The translations under genes were made by a program, and so were the position numbers. This document shows, one piece after another, positions 50,115 to 58,513 of a stretch of 64,000 bases of DNA (position 1 is its first letter; each line of letters begins with the position of its first letter). The DNA is taken from positions 248,001 to 312,000 of the forward strand of contig CAYOLV010000003.1 in the NCBI GenBank assembly GCA_964404895.1, read 5' to 3'. The DNA is from JBGSUZ01 sp964404895. GTDB taxonomy: Bacteria > Bacillota > Clostridia > Peptostreptococcales > Acidaminobacteraceae. The notes beneath the pieces are model-generated. The model searched no databases, was not told the origin of the DNA, and was given only the letters and a program-made list of their open reading frames with translations.

Positions 50115-51227
50115 CTAAAGTTTCTTATAAAAAGCTATAATAGCTTCAATTACGCGATCCTGATCTTCGTTAGAAAGAGAGGGGTACATTGGAAGAGCCA
50201 ATGCACGTTCCGCCAAGCGCTCTGTGACTGGAAAATCACCCTTTTGATAACCCAGATAAAGTAATGCTTTTTGGAGATGTAAAGGAATGGCATAATAGAC
50301 AGCTGTCGAAATTTCAAGATCATCAAGGTAGGCTGTCAAATCATTTCGATTTTCAACCATAAGACTGTAAATATGATAGACACTTTTACCTTTAAGGGTT
50401 TCTTTAGGCGTTTGAATCTCTTTTATTTCTTTGAATGCAGCATTGTACCTAGCCGCAATCTCTCTACGGCGATTATTCCACTTTTCCAAATAAGGCAGCT
50501 TCACATTCAATATAGCTGCTTGAAGTTCATCTAAGCGGGAATTATATCCAATAATTTCATTTTGATATTTAACTTTTTGTCCATGAAATCTGAGCATTCG
50601 AATTTTTTCAGCTAATTCTGTGTCGTCAGTCGTTATGAGTCCACCATCTCCAAAGCCACCTAAGTTCTTTGTAGGGAAAAAGGAGAAGCACCCAATGTGT
50701 CCCGCTCCGCCAATCATAGTTCCATCATAGGAAGCTCCTATTGCTTGACAGGCATCTTCTATGACGTATAAGCCATACTCTTTAGCAATTTGTGCTATAC
50801 TGTCGACATCTACCGGATTGCCAAAAATATGAACGTTCATAATAGCCTTTGTTTTAGGAGTTATAACCGCTCTTACTGCCTCTGGGTCGATGTTATATGT
50901 ATCTGCCTTTACATCTGCAAATACTGGTTTTGCCCCTACTCTGCAAATAGTTTCAGCTGAGGCAAAAAAGGTAAACGGAGTTGTTATAACCTCATCTTCT
51001 GGCCCGATACCTAAAGCATCAAGTGCAAGTACCAATGCATCGGTTCCGTTAGCTACACCAATGGCATGCTCCACATTCAGATAGTTCGCTATATCTTTTT
51101 CAACACGCTTCACTTCTTCGCCCAATATATAGTTTTCCTTATTCAGAACCTTTGAAAGAGCTGCTTCAAATTGGCTTTGAGAGATTGTCTCCTTACAGGA
51201 AATATTGATGACAGGTATATGTTTCAT
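50115..51227 (-). CDS. DegT/DnrJ/EryC1 sugar aminotransferase (WbpE-like)
   Basis: This 370-residue PLP enzyme shows HAIGVANGTDALVLALDALGIGPEDEVITTPFTF, VIEDACQAIGASYDG, and the PLP lysine in GHIGCFSFFPTKNLGGFGDGGLITT. It ends HLQKALLYLGYQKGDFPVTERLAERALALPMYPSLS. In the WbpABDE route it aminates the 3-keto UDP sugar with glutamate as donor. It is the first gene of the operon behind a sigma-28 type promoter, with a 180-base leader. Confidence 0.92.
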   Translation of the reverse strand: MKHIPVINISCKETISQSQFEAALSKVLNKENYILGEEVKRVEKDIANYLNVEHAIGVANGTDALVLALDALGIGPEDEVITTPFTFFASAETICRVGAKPVFADVKADTYNIDPEAVRAVITPKTKAIMNVHIFGNPVDVDSIAQIAKEYGLYVIEDACQAIGASYDGTMIGGAGHIGCFSFFPTKNLGGFGDGGLITTDDTELAEKIRMLRFHGQKVKYQNEIIGYNSRLDELQAAILNVKLPYLEKWNNRRREIAARYNAAFKEIKEIQTPKETLKGKSVYHIYSLMVENRNDLTAYLDDLEISTAVYYAIPLHLQKALLYLGYQKGDFPVTERLAERALALPMYPSLSNEDQDRVIEAIIAFYKKL

Positions 51228-51415
51228 AGATGGCTTCCTCCTTAATTAAGTGTTACTAATAAAAAAGGACAGTTGTTCTTAAACAGCCCCTCGGATTTTA
51301 TTGACTACTATGAGTTTATTAATTAATCTGATAAATATGATAGTTAATAGTAGCCTTCGATAACTCTATTAATTTTTATAATTATGCTCTAATTTGGCAA
51401 AACTATCTACAAATA
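51228..51415. other. AT-rich 5' leader of the sugar-flaG-fliD operon
   Basis: Apart from the sigma-28 promoter at its right end I see only an imperfect hairpin (GGGGCTGTTTAAGAACAACTGTCC on the minus strand, near 51270-51293) and the aminotransferase ribosome binding site AAGGAGGAAG. There is no open frame with a ribosome binding site. Confidence 0.4.
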
Positions 51416-51442
51416 ATATCGGATGGTAATTAGAATAGTTTA
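51416..51442 (-). promoter_or_regulatory. Sigma-28 (SigD) promoter of the sugar-flaG-fliD operon
   Basis: On the minus strand TAAA (51439-51442), 15 bases, then TCCGATAT (51416-51423). It differs from the fliC promoter core in a single base (GCCGATAT there), with the same spacing and the same flanking T on each side. It would drive wbpE-like, wbpA-like, wbpB-like and wbpD-like genes and read on toward flaG and fliD. Confidence 0.8.
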
Positions 51443-51526
51443 ATGCTAAAACACTTATTCACTCAGGTTTTTAGTTTTTATGTCGATAAAGATAATATAG
51501 TTTTATATACCAAAAGGAGAATCAAC

Positions 51527-53092
51527 ATGAATCCTATCGAAAACCAATTAATTAACCTTATTGAAAATGGCTTATATCAAGATGCAAATAGCTTTCTTGA
51601 TAAACATCCCGAACTGATTGACTCTCCTTCAGAAAAAACTGCAAGTGGAATATCTATGCTTCTAATACTTATGGGCGACTTAGATGCATGTTTAAGTTTT
51701 GCTTCCTATCATCTAAAAAAAGTTCCAAGTGCTGATCTTTACTATAATAAGGCATATGCGCTTGAGCAATTAGGCGATTTCCAAAATGCAATTGTTTCAT
51801 ACCAATGCGCTAGGCTCTTCACAATTGACCCTGACCTTAGAAGGGATTCTACAGTAAAGATTCAGCAATTACGTTTTCCTGAGTTGGATGAAACTGAGTT
51901 AATCGCTCATTTGGAATATATGTCTAATACAAAAGAATTCATTATTGACCAAATAAACTCACCTAAGAAAATTTTAGAACCATCAAACTATAATATAACA
52001 GCTACACCGGTTGTTGTTGATAAACCAAGAATCCTATATGGTACGATGGAAATTGCTAATCACATGTCCCATTATATTCGATATTTTAGAGATCATGGTT
52101 ATGATACAATCGGCATTGATTATATTCCTTCTTATTTACGGTATGATTCCGATTTCTCATATGATATCAACCAACTAACACCTCAAAATACGCGAAATCA
52201 TTTTATCGAAAATGCTGCAGATCTTATTCTTGATTATGATGTTTTTCATTTTCTCTTTAATCGGACGCTAATGCCAGACGGATCCGACATAATTCCATTA
52301 AAACTGCTGAACAAAACCGTTTTCATGCATAATTTAGGTTCAGAAATTAGAATTCCAAGCATCGCCAGATCACATCACCCTTTCTGGCATTATGCAGAAG
52401 AGTACTTGAATCAACTAAACGAAGATATTATATGTTCCAACCTGAAAATATACTCAAGCTGGATTGATCATTGTATTATTAACGATCAAGAAATGTTGTC
52501 TTATGTAGAACCATATTATAAAAACACCCATATGATTGGTCTACCAATTGACCTCAAAAAATATCCTTATATCGGGATTAAAAACGAAGTTCCACTTAAG
52601 TTTGTCCACGCTCCGACAAATCAGAGCGTTAAAGGTTCTACCTATTTTGAAAGCGCGATTTTACACTTACAAAAGAAATACAACATTCTATATCAACGTA
52701 TTGAACGTACTGGTCATGAAGACGCTATTAAACAATATGCTGAAGCAGACATAGTTCTTGACGAGTTAATCATTGGTACCTACGGTAGTTTGACTATCGA
52801 ATGTCTTGCAATGGGAAAATGTGTCGTGACCTTTATCAATCCAGGTTTCGATACACCCCACGGTTCAGAAATACCCGTTTGGAGCGTTAATGTAGATAAT
52901 ATTATTGATCGATTAGAACTCTTAATTAATTCACCCGAAATAAGACAGTCGCTATCTAATGCTGGGCGTGCATATGTTGAAAAATTCAACGATGTTTCCA
53001 AGATTGGTAGTAGTTTGCTGAGTCTTTATACTTCAGAGTTTGAAAAAAATATCAAACTAAGTAATCTTGATAGAGTAGATGTTAAATTTTAA
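51527..53092 (+). CDS. Glycosyltransferase with N-terminal helical (TPR-like) repeats
   Basis: The protein is 521 residues from MNPIENQLINLIENGLYQ, after AAAAGGAGA; an upstream ATG adds 28 residues overlapping the divergent promoter region. The first 110 residues look like TPR units (SADLYYNKAYALEQLGDFQNAIVSYQCARLF). The C-terminal domain is GT-B-like: KFVHAPTNQSVKGSTYFESAI, EAIKQYAEADIVLDELIIGTYGSLTIECLAMGKCVVTFINPGF, the E-C-L-A-M-G-K motif of retaining transferases. It is divergent from the sugar operon and likely uses its nucleotide sugar. Flagellin is the obvious candidate acceptor, though this is inference. Confidence 0.75.
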   Translation: MNPIENQLINLIENGLYQDANSFLDKHPELIDSPSEKTASGISMLLILMGDLDACLSFASYHLKKVPSADLYYNKAYALEQLGDFQNAIVSYQCARLFTIDPDLRRDSTVKIQQLRFPELDETELIAHLEYMSNTKEFIIDQINSPKKILEPSNYNITATPVVVDKPRILYGTMEIANHMSHYIRYFRDHGYDTIGIDYIPSYLRYDSDFSYDINQLTPQNTRNHFIENAADLILDYDVFHFLFNRTLMPDGSDIIPLKLLNKTVFMHNLGSEIRIPSIARSHHPFWHYAEEYLNQLNEDIICSNLKIYSSWIDHCIINDQEMLSYVEPYYKNTHMIGLPIDLKKYPYIGIKNEVPLKFVHAPTNQSVKGSTYFESAILHLQKKYNILYQRIERTGHEDAIKQYAEADIVLDELIIGTYGSLTIECLAMGKCVVTFINPGFDTPHGSEIPVWSVNVDNIIDRLELLINSPEIRQSLSNAGRAYVEKFNDVSKIGSSLLSLYTSEFEKNIKLSNLDRVDVKF

Positions 53093-53105
53093 AAAACTCC
53101 TGTCT

Positions 53106-53135
53106 TTTGCATAAAGTTGAGTTCCCTTATGCAAA
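53106..53135. repeat. Inverted repeat after the glycosyltransferase gene
   Basis: TTTGCATAA and TTATGCAAA, perfect 9-bp arms around a 12-base loop, just beyond the stop codon and ahead of the terminator. Function unknown. Confidence 0.5.
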
Positions 53136-53159
53136 GTAATCTTGAATGAACTAAGTAAT

Positions 53160-53198
53160 AAAAGCTGACCCTGTAATGTACAGGAGTCAGCTTTTTTA
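53160..53198. terminator. Terminator between the glycosyltransferase and wbpG-like genes
   Basis: AAAAGCTGACCCTGTA-ATG-TACAGGAGTCAGCTTTTTT, one mismatch in the stem, with A and T runs on both sides, between converging genes. Confidence 0.88.
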
Positions 53199-53269
53199 TC
53201 AAAATTTCATTATCTAAATTATTGTATCTCCATACGACTATGGATATTCTCCTAATTTCCCAATCATCA

Positions 53270-54400
53270 CTACTCATGCTTAATTGTATATTTCTCATAA
53301 AAGGATTTTGGCACTAGTTCCAACTTGTACATGAGATAGAAGAACGGTCTTAGTCTTTCAAATCGTTGTTTATATGTTTTGAAGTCTTTATAGCTTTTAA
53401 CTGGCAAATTCATAACGCGTTCAAATTCCACATCTGTAAATTCCAGTCTTTTTTTTACCAGCTCCAATACACCATCTTCTAAGAAGTGTGGCTCATTCAA
53501 GCGCAGTTTACCTTCTTCCTTCGTTAGCTGTTTATTACGAACAAGTGCTGCTACTTCATTAACTCGTTGATCTAAATTAAAGCGCTTTGGCATAAAGTAA
53601 CTATGATAGAAAGCTGTAAATCGATTTTCGAGATGATGTCCACCATACCACTGCCATCCATATTTCTCACTTAGGAATTTTTTTGTATCTTCTTTATGAT
53701 AATCAATATAGTATAAAGGTCTGACGCGTTTTATTTTATAAAACAACATATACTTCATAAACTTATGGAACCATAGGTTTGGAAAAGTCTTCATTGGCAA
53801 TTTTCCATATTTTTTATGCACGCTGTCAATATACTTCCCATCCATATAAATATGTCCAAGAGGAGTGCTACCTTCAGTTCTAAAAGAATGTCCATCAATA
53901 ATATATTTGATATTGTATTTTTCACAAGCCATATACAGTGTTGTGATTAGACCAATATCTGTTGGCGTTTCAATATCCGGAAGGCCTGCTAGAAGGAATG
54001 AGCGATACAAATCATCATATTCTTTATTATCTACAACATAAGTAAATAATTCTATATCCAATTGATCTAGCATCGTCTTAATGTTTTGCGTTGCAATTGC
54101 CGAATTCCAAGTATTATCAAAGTGAACTGCTAGAGGTCGAACACCGAGTTCTTTCATAAGATGAAGCAAGTATGATGAATCACATCCGCCGCTAACTCCA
54201 ATTGCACAGTCAAACTGCTTGCCTTTACCAGATTTTTTTATATCTTCAGCTAATTTCTCTAACTTTTTTCTGCCTTCTTCTCCAATAGGATATATCGCGT
54301 CAAATCTTTCAGACTCTCTGCAATAATTACATATACCTTCTTCGTCAAAGGTAATATTAGGAATTTTCTCATCATAGGTACATCTGCTGCATTCTTTCAT
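53270..54400 (-). CDS. N-acetyl sugar amidotransferase (WbpG/PseA family)
   Basis: The 376-residue protein starts with a zinc-finger-like MKECSRCTYDEKIPNITFDEEGICNYCRE. A PP-loop ATP pyrophosphatase follows: DCAIGVSGGCDSSYLLHLMKELGVRPLAVHFDNTWNS (S-G-G-x-D-S). It is characteristic of WbpG/PseA/LegG-like enzymes that turn an N-acetyl group of a sugar into an acetamidino group, with ammonia from a HisH-HisF type pair. Both of those genes are directly upstream on the same strand, as in Pseudomonas aeruginosa O5. Confidence 0.92.
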   Translation of the reverse strand: MKECSRCTYDEKIPNITFDEEGICNYCRESERFDAIYPIGEEGRKKLEKLAEDIKKSGKGKQFDCAIGVSGGCDSSYLLHLMKELGVRPLAVHFDNTWNSAIATQNIKTMLDQLDIELFTYVVDNKEYDDLYRSFLLAGLPDIETPTDIGLITTLYMACEKYNIKYIIDGHSFRTEGSTPLGHIYMDGKYIDSVHKKYGKLPMKTFPNLWFHKFMKYMLFYKIKRVRPLYYIDYHKEDTKKFLSEKYGWQWYGGHHLENRFTAFYHSYFMPKRFNLDQRVNEVAALVRNKQLTKEEGKLRLNEPHFLEDGVLELVKKRLEFTDVEFERVMNLPVKSYKDFKTYKQRFERLRPFFYLMYKLELVPKSFYEKYTIKHE

Positions 54401-54417
54401 AACAACCTCCCTCTGAT

Positions 54418-55170
54418 CTATCTCATATGTTCGATTTCTTTATTTGGATAGTTAATCAGTACCCCTCTAAACTCACTTTTATAGACAAACAAGCTTCCTG
54501 CCGCTAGGGCTGGAACTCCTGTTTTAAAAGCTTCTCTCAAATGCTCCAAATTACCTGCCCCGCCAAGACCTATTACAGGCACGTTAATCCGTTCCATGCA
54601 CATTTTTATAAGTTCGATGTTATATCCCTTCATTTCACCGTCACGCTGTATATCGTTAATTAAAATCTCACCTATACCGAGATTGTCGATATACATCAGA
54701 ACTTCATCAAATTTCATTTTAACTTTTACTTTACCGTTTCTTAAAAACACCTCATAGCTACCCCAAATATTTTTTTTGCAATCGATTGATGCAATAATTG
54801 CTTGAGCCCCAAACTTAGCGACAGCTTGCCTTACAACCTCTGGATTTTCGAAAAGGAGGGAATTAAGGCTTATTTTCTCTACACCGATCTGGAAAATTTG
54901 TTCCATCTGTTCAATCGTTTTAACGCCTCCACCATAAGCAAGCGGTATGAAACACTCATCTACAATTTTTTTGATCAAAGAAATGTTAGGTTTTTTTCCT
55001 TCTGTAGTAGCTGAAATATCCAAAATAATAAGTTCATCCACTTCACAATCGTTGTATATTTTTACAGCATTAATCGGATCACCAATATAACTAAATTTAT
55101 TAAATTGAATAGTCTTGACTAATGCTTCATCCTTAAGTAACAAACAAGGAATTATTCGTCTTTTTAACAT
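54418..55170 (-). CDS. HisF-like subunit for sugar amidination
   Basis: This 250-residue TIM-barrel protein is related to HisF. It reads MLKRRIIPCLLLKDEALVKT where histidine-pathway HisF has I-P-C-L-D-V-x-D, so the first catalytic aspartate is leucine. The second (ASIDCKK) is kept. FSYIGDPINAVKIYNDCEVDELIILDI is typical of the sugar-cluster variant. It should form the ammonia tunnel delivering to the amidotransferase, not make imidazole glycerol phosphate. It lies between the HisH-like and WbpG-like genes. Confidence 0.88.
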   Translation of the reverse strand: MLKRRIIPCLLLKDEALVKTIQFNKFSYIGDPINAVKIYNDCEVDELIILDISATTEGKKPNISLIKKIVDECFIPLAYGGGVKTIEQMEQIFQIGVEKISLNSLLFENPEVVRQAVAKFGAQAIIASIDCKKNIWGSYEVFLRNGKVKVKMKFDEVLMYIDNLGIGEILINDIQRDGEMKGYNIELIKMCMERINVPVIGLGGAGNLEHLREAFKTGVPALAAGSLFVYKSEFRGVLINYPNKEIEHMR

Positions 55171-55173
55171 TGT

Positions 55174-55785
55174 TTATCCCGCCTCTACAAAGTTCTTCAA
55201 GATGCGCATTCCAAACTTATGACTTTTTTCAGGATGAAATTGAACACCGTAAATATTTCCCTTTTGAAAAGCCGCTGTAAATCGATTGATATAATCCGCA
55301 TACAAAATAACTTCTTCTTCATTCTGACACTTAACATAATAAGAGTGGACAAAATAGTAGCGGTAGGTTGAATCAAATCCCTCGCTTAATGGACTCTGGG
55401 TGCTAACATAAACTTCATTCCACCCCATATGCGGTATTCGTTCTTTCTTTTCACTTGGAATAAATTTTACAGTTTTACCTTCAATCCATCCCAATCCCGG
55501 AAGTATACCCTCTTCGCTGGAATCCGTCATCAATTGCATGCCCAAGCAAATACCTAAAATTGGCTTTTTTTCAACATTGACCAATTGATTCAGAATCGAT
55601 TCTAATCCAGAATCTCTCAATGCCTTGATTCCAGGGTCAAAACTTCCAACACCAGGCAATATTAGTTTATCGGCTTGTCTAAGAATCACAGGATCCTTGG
55701 TAATGACAGAATCAAAACCTATTTTTTTGATCATATTTTGAATGGATCCGGTATTGCCAAATCCATAGTTAACAATGGCTATCAT
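55174..55785 (-). CDS. HisH-like glutaminase subunit
   Basis: This 203-residue class I glutamine amidotransferase carries the nucleophile in KPILGICLGMQLMTDSSEEG and the His-Glu of VQFHPEKSHKFG. The start MIAIVNYGFGNTGSIQNMIKKIGFD is the HisH type. It releases ammonia for the neighbouring HisF-like and WbpG-like proteins. The genes are separated by only three bases (HisH-like to HisF-like). No other his genes are here. Confidence 0.9.
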   Translation of the reverse strand: MIAIVNYGFGNTGSIQNMIKKIGFDSVITKDPVILRQADKLILPGVGSFDPGIKALRDSGLESILNQLVNVEKKPILGICLGMQLMTDSSEEGILPGLGWIEGKTVKFIPSEKKERIPHMGWNEVYVSTQSPLSEGFDSTYRYYFVHSYYVKCQNEEEVILYADYINRFTAAFQKGNIYGVQFHPEKSHKFGMRILKNFVEAG

Positions 55786-55792
55786 GGAAACC

Positions 55793-56341
55793 CTACTCCT
55801 TCAAGTACTCAATTTGAATTGATCCATCCTCATTTATAATAATCTTACCAATCAATTTGGCTGGTGTTCCAGCAATTACGCTGTTTTCAGCAAAGGACTT
55901 ATTAACATAACTATTTGCTGCTACAATTGAATGATTACCAATTGTTACTCCTTTATCAATGATGCATTGACTCCCAATATAAACGCCATTTCCTATTGAA
56001 GTTGGCGCATAACTATATGAAGCATTCCCTTCTGTGAGAACCCACGCAAGAGAACTGTGGGTATAAATTTGAACGCCTGCAGACACATTGCAGTATCTAC
56101 CAATTTCCAACCCCCCCGTTCCGTCTAAAATAGTGAAGGGCCCAATCCAGGTTTTTTCTCCAACCTCTACTTCGCCAAAAACAAATGAACTGTCATAGAT
56201 ACTTGCACCTTCTTCAAAATTGAGAAATTTAGCCTTATCCCACCGGTTATTGAACAGTTCTGACCTTGGAATAACCCGTTTCCAATCTGTTAGCATTTCT
56301 CTCTCTCGATGTTCCAACTCCACAATTAATTCATCCCACAT
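55793..56341 (-). CDS. Hexapeptide-repeat acyltransferase
   Basis: The 182-residue protein is a left-handed beta-helix. Residues 1-45 are a non-repeat N-terminus (WDELIVELEHREREML). Coils follow: SSFVFGEVEVGEKTWIGPFTILDGTGGLEIGRYCNVSAGVQIYTHSSL, then SIGNGVYIGSQCIIDKGVTIGNHSIVAANSYVNKSFAENSVIAGTPAKLIGKI. It could acetylate the amine put in place by the following aminotransferase. It is one of two such transferases in the island, so which one acts at C3 of the uronic acid is uncertain. Confidence 0.85.
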   Translation of the reverse strand: MWDELIVELEHREREMLTDWKRVIPRSELFNNRWDKAKFLNFEEGASIYDSSFVFGEVEVGEKTWIGPFTILDGTGGLEIGRYCNVSAGVQIYTHSSLAWVLTEGNASYSYAPTSIGNGVYIGSQCIIDKGVTIGNHSIVAANSYVNKSFAENSVIAGTPAKLIGKIIINEDGSIQIEYLKE

Positions 56342-56343
56342 TA

Positions 56344-57477
56344 CTACATTCCCTCACATTCACTAAGGCATTTAAGGAAACATTTTGATATAATGCATAT
56401 GTCTTCTATCGTCAAACTTTGATGCAGTGGTAAGCATAAGCCGTGTTCAAACAACTTTTTTGAAATAGGCATTCCGCTTGGATAATGTTTACTGTACTTA
56501 TTTTTATAATACTCAGTATGCAATGTCGAGTATGCGCCATAATTTGATTCAATTCCAAATTCTCTTAACATTGCAATTAATTTTTTCCGATTAATCTGTG
56601 GCTCTAAAACAACCATAAAAGACTGCCAAGTATGCCCATCTTGCCATTTAGGTAATTTCACTAAGTCAGAATTAATCTGTCTTCTGTATTCATTTTGAAG
56701 GATTCTTCGTGTTTTGATCCAGTCGTCGAACAAATCGATTTGAACAACGCCTAGAACCGCTTGCATATTTGTAAGTCTATAATTTAGTCCCGGTGCTATA
56801 AAATCAATTGATCCGTTTTTCGATTGCATTCCATGATTTCTTAACACCTTAACCTTCTCAATGAAAAACTTGTTATTTGAGACGATAGCTCCGCCTTCAC
56901 CTGTTGTGATTGCTTTTCTAGGATGAAAAGAAAAACAGCCTACATCTGACAGAAGACCCACCTTGTCTTGACCCGCTTCCGTACCAAATGCACACGCAGC
57001 GTCCTCTATTAAAAACAAATTATAATCCTTGGTTATTTTAGCGATAGTTTCAATTTGTCCTGCAGCTCCAAACTCATGAACTAAAATAACACCCTTAAGC
57101 ACTATTTTATCCTGCCAAGTTTCTATAGCTTCGACTAACTTCATTGGATCCATCGAATAAAAGTCTGACTCCACATCTACAAAAATTGGGATTGCTCCCA
57201 TTACCTCAATTACGTTTACTGTTGCAGGGAACGTGAAGTTAGAAACTAAGACGCCTTCACCCGGTTTTATATCAAGTGCCATCAAAGCTAAATGTAAGCT
57301 TGCAGTACATGATGAAGTCACGGCTACATTTGATGACTCTATTCCAAGATAACTTCCAATTTTATATTCGAACAACTCGCACTTTTCTCCATGAACAAGC
57401 TGTTTTGAAAACAACACTTCCTTCATCAACTCAAATTGCTCTTGATTGATAACAGGGTCTGCAAGTCTATAACGCAT
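56344..57477 (-). CDS. DegT/DnrJ/EryC1 sugar aminotransferase (second)
   Basis: This 377-residue PLP enzyme has NVAVTSSCTASLHLALMALDIKPGEGVLVSNFTFPATVNVIEVMGAIPIFVDVE and LIEDAACAFGTEAG. The PLP lysine is in GCFSFHPRKAITTGEGGAIVSNN, differing from the F-F-P-T-K form of the first copy, so the two likely act on different sugars. It lies between a hexapeptide acyltransferase gene and an SDR gene, a triad often used to make an N-acylated amino sugar. Confidence 0.92.
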   Translation of the reverse strand: MRYRLADPVINQEQFELMKEVLFSKQLVHGEKCELFEYKIGSYLGIESSNVAVTSSCTASLHLALMALDIKPGEGVLVSNFTFPATVNVIEVMGAIPIFVDVESDFYSMDPMKLVEAIETWQDKIVLKGVILVHEFGAAGQIETIAKITKDYNLFLIEDAACAFGTEAGQDKVGLLSDVGCFSFHPRKAITTGEGGAIVSNNKFFIEKVKVLRNHGMQSKNGSIDFIAPGLNYRLTNMQAVLGVVQIDLFDDWIKTRRILQNEYRRQINSDLVKLPKWQDGHTWQSFMVVLEPQINRKKLIAMLREFGIESNYGAYSTLHTEYYKNKYSKHYPSGMPISKKLFEHGLCLPLHQSLTIEDICIISKCFLKCLSECEGM

Positions 57478-57489
57478 TAATCTTCACCC

Positions 57490-58488
57490 CTACATCTTAA
57501 AAATTTCTGGATAGTCTGGCATGAGAATGTTATTTGCTTTGTACCATTCACTTGTTCTTTTAATGCCTTCTTCCAAATTAATTTGAGCTTCTAAACCAAG
57601 AATTTCTCTCATTTTATCAACTTTTGGAATACGCAATTCAATATCTGCGGAAAGTGGCGGTCTGAATACAATTTTCGATTCTGATCCTAATACCCTGCAA
57701 ACAGCCTGAGCCAGACCATAAATAGTCGTGATATCTCTCGCATTTCCAATGTTGAAGGATTGTCCCACGGCGTTTGGATTCTCAAGACACGCCATAACGC
57801 CATCAATCATATCATCGATATAACACCAAGCCCTAATCTGAGTGCCATCTCCAAAGATCAGTATGTCATCTCCTCTGAGCGCTTTCCTAATGAATATCTG
57901 AATTGCACCTTCACCAATCTGACCTGGTCCGTAAATGTTGAATGGTCTAACTGTTACTGTAGGCAGTCCGCACTTTTTATGATATGCCTCTGTGAAATGC
58001 TCTCCTGTCAATTTGCTAACTGCATATGTCCATCGAGCTTCTCCAGCAACACCTGTAACCATATTGTCGCTTTCTTCAGACTTATAAGCATGATTTCCAA
58101 AAACTTCTGATGTGGAGAAATCAATAAATCTATCAATGCCACGTCTTTCGTGAAGTTTTGCAGCCACATCTAATACATTGTAGGTACCTAAAATATTGAC
58201 CTTCATTGTCCTAACTGGGTCTTTGACAGTATTGTCAATTCCAGCTACTGCTGCAGCATGTACAATAATGTCTACATCTGTCATGGCAGTTTCGAGTGCC
58301 TCATAGTCTAAAATATCACCTTCAATTAAGGTTAGATTCTTATGACCGTAGTAATGCTTGCTTTGAAGCGAATTTCGTTCCAATTTATCAAACACGATAA
58401 TTTCATTATCTTCTACAAGTCTTTCAATTAAGGTAGATCCGATAAAACCAGCTCCACCAGTTATGAATATTTTTTTATTATTAATCAT
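57490..58488 (-). CDS. NAD-dependent epimerase/dehydratase (extended SDR)
   Basis: The 332-residue protein has the Rossmann start KIFITGGAGFIGSTLIERLV, IIVHAAAVAG, the serine region DFSTSEVFG, the catalytic Y-x-x-x-K in WTYAVSKLTGEH, and VTVRPFNIYGPGQ. It is of the UDP-glucose 4-epimerase/dehydratase class; its exact reaction is not evident. It could make the keto sugar for the aminotransferase downstream. No WbpI-like non-hydrolysing 2-epimerase is seen in the window. Confidence 0.88.
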   Translation of the reverse strand: MINNKKIFITGGAGFIGSTLIERLVEDNEIIVFDKLERNSLQSKHYYGHKNLTLIEGDILDYEALETAMTDVDIIVHAAAVAGIDNTVKDPVRTMKVNILGTYNVLDVAAKLHERRGIDRFIDFSTSEVFGNHAYKSEESDNMVTGVAGEARWTYAVSKLTGEHFTEAYHKKCGLPTVTVRPFNIYGPGQIGEGAIQIFIRKALRGDDILIFGDGTQIRAWCYIDDMIDGVMACLENPNAVGQSFNIGNARDITTIYGLAQAVCRVLGSESKIVFRPPLSADIELRIPKVDKMREILGLEAQINLEEGIKRTSEWYKANNILMPDYPEIFKM

Positions 58489-58513
58489 TAATTTGCTCCA
58501 TTATTATTATTTT

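Noticed and set aside
54418..55785. hisH and hisF as part of histidine biosynthesis
   Set aside because: No other his genes nearby, the first catalytic aspartate of HisF is missing, and both sit directly beside a WbpG-type amidotransferase gene.
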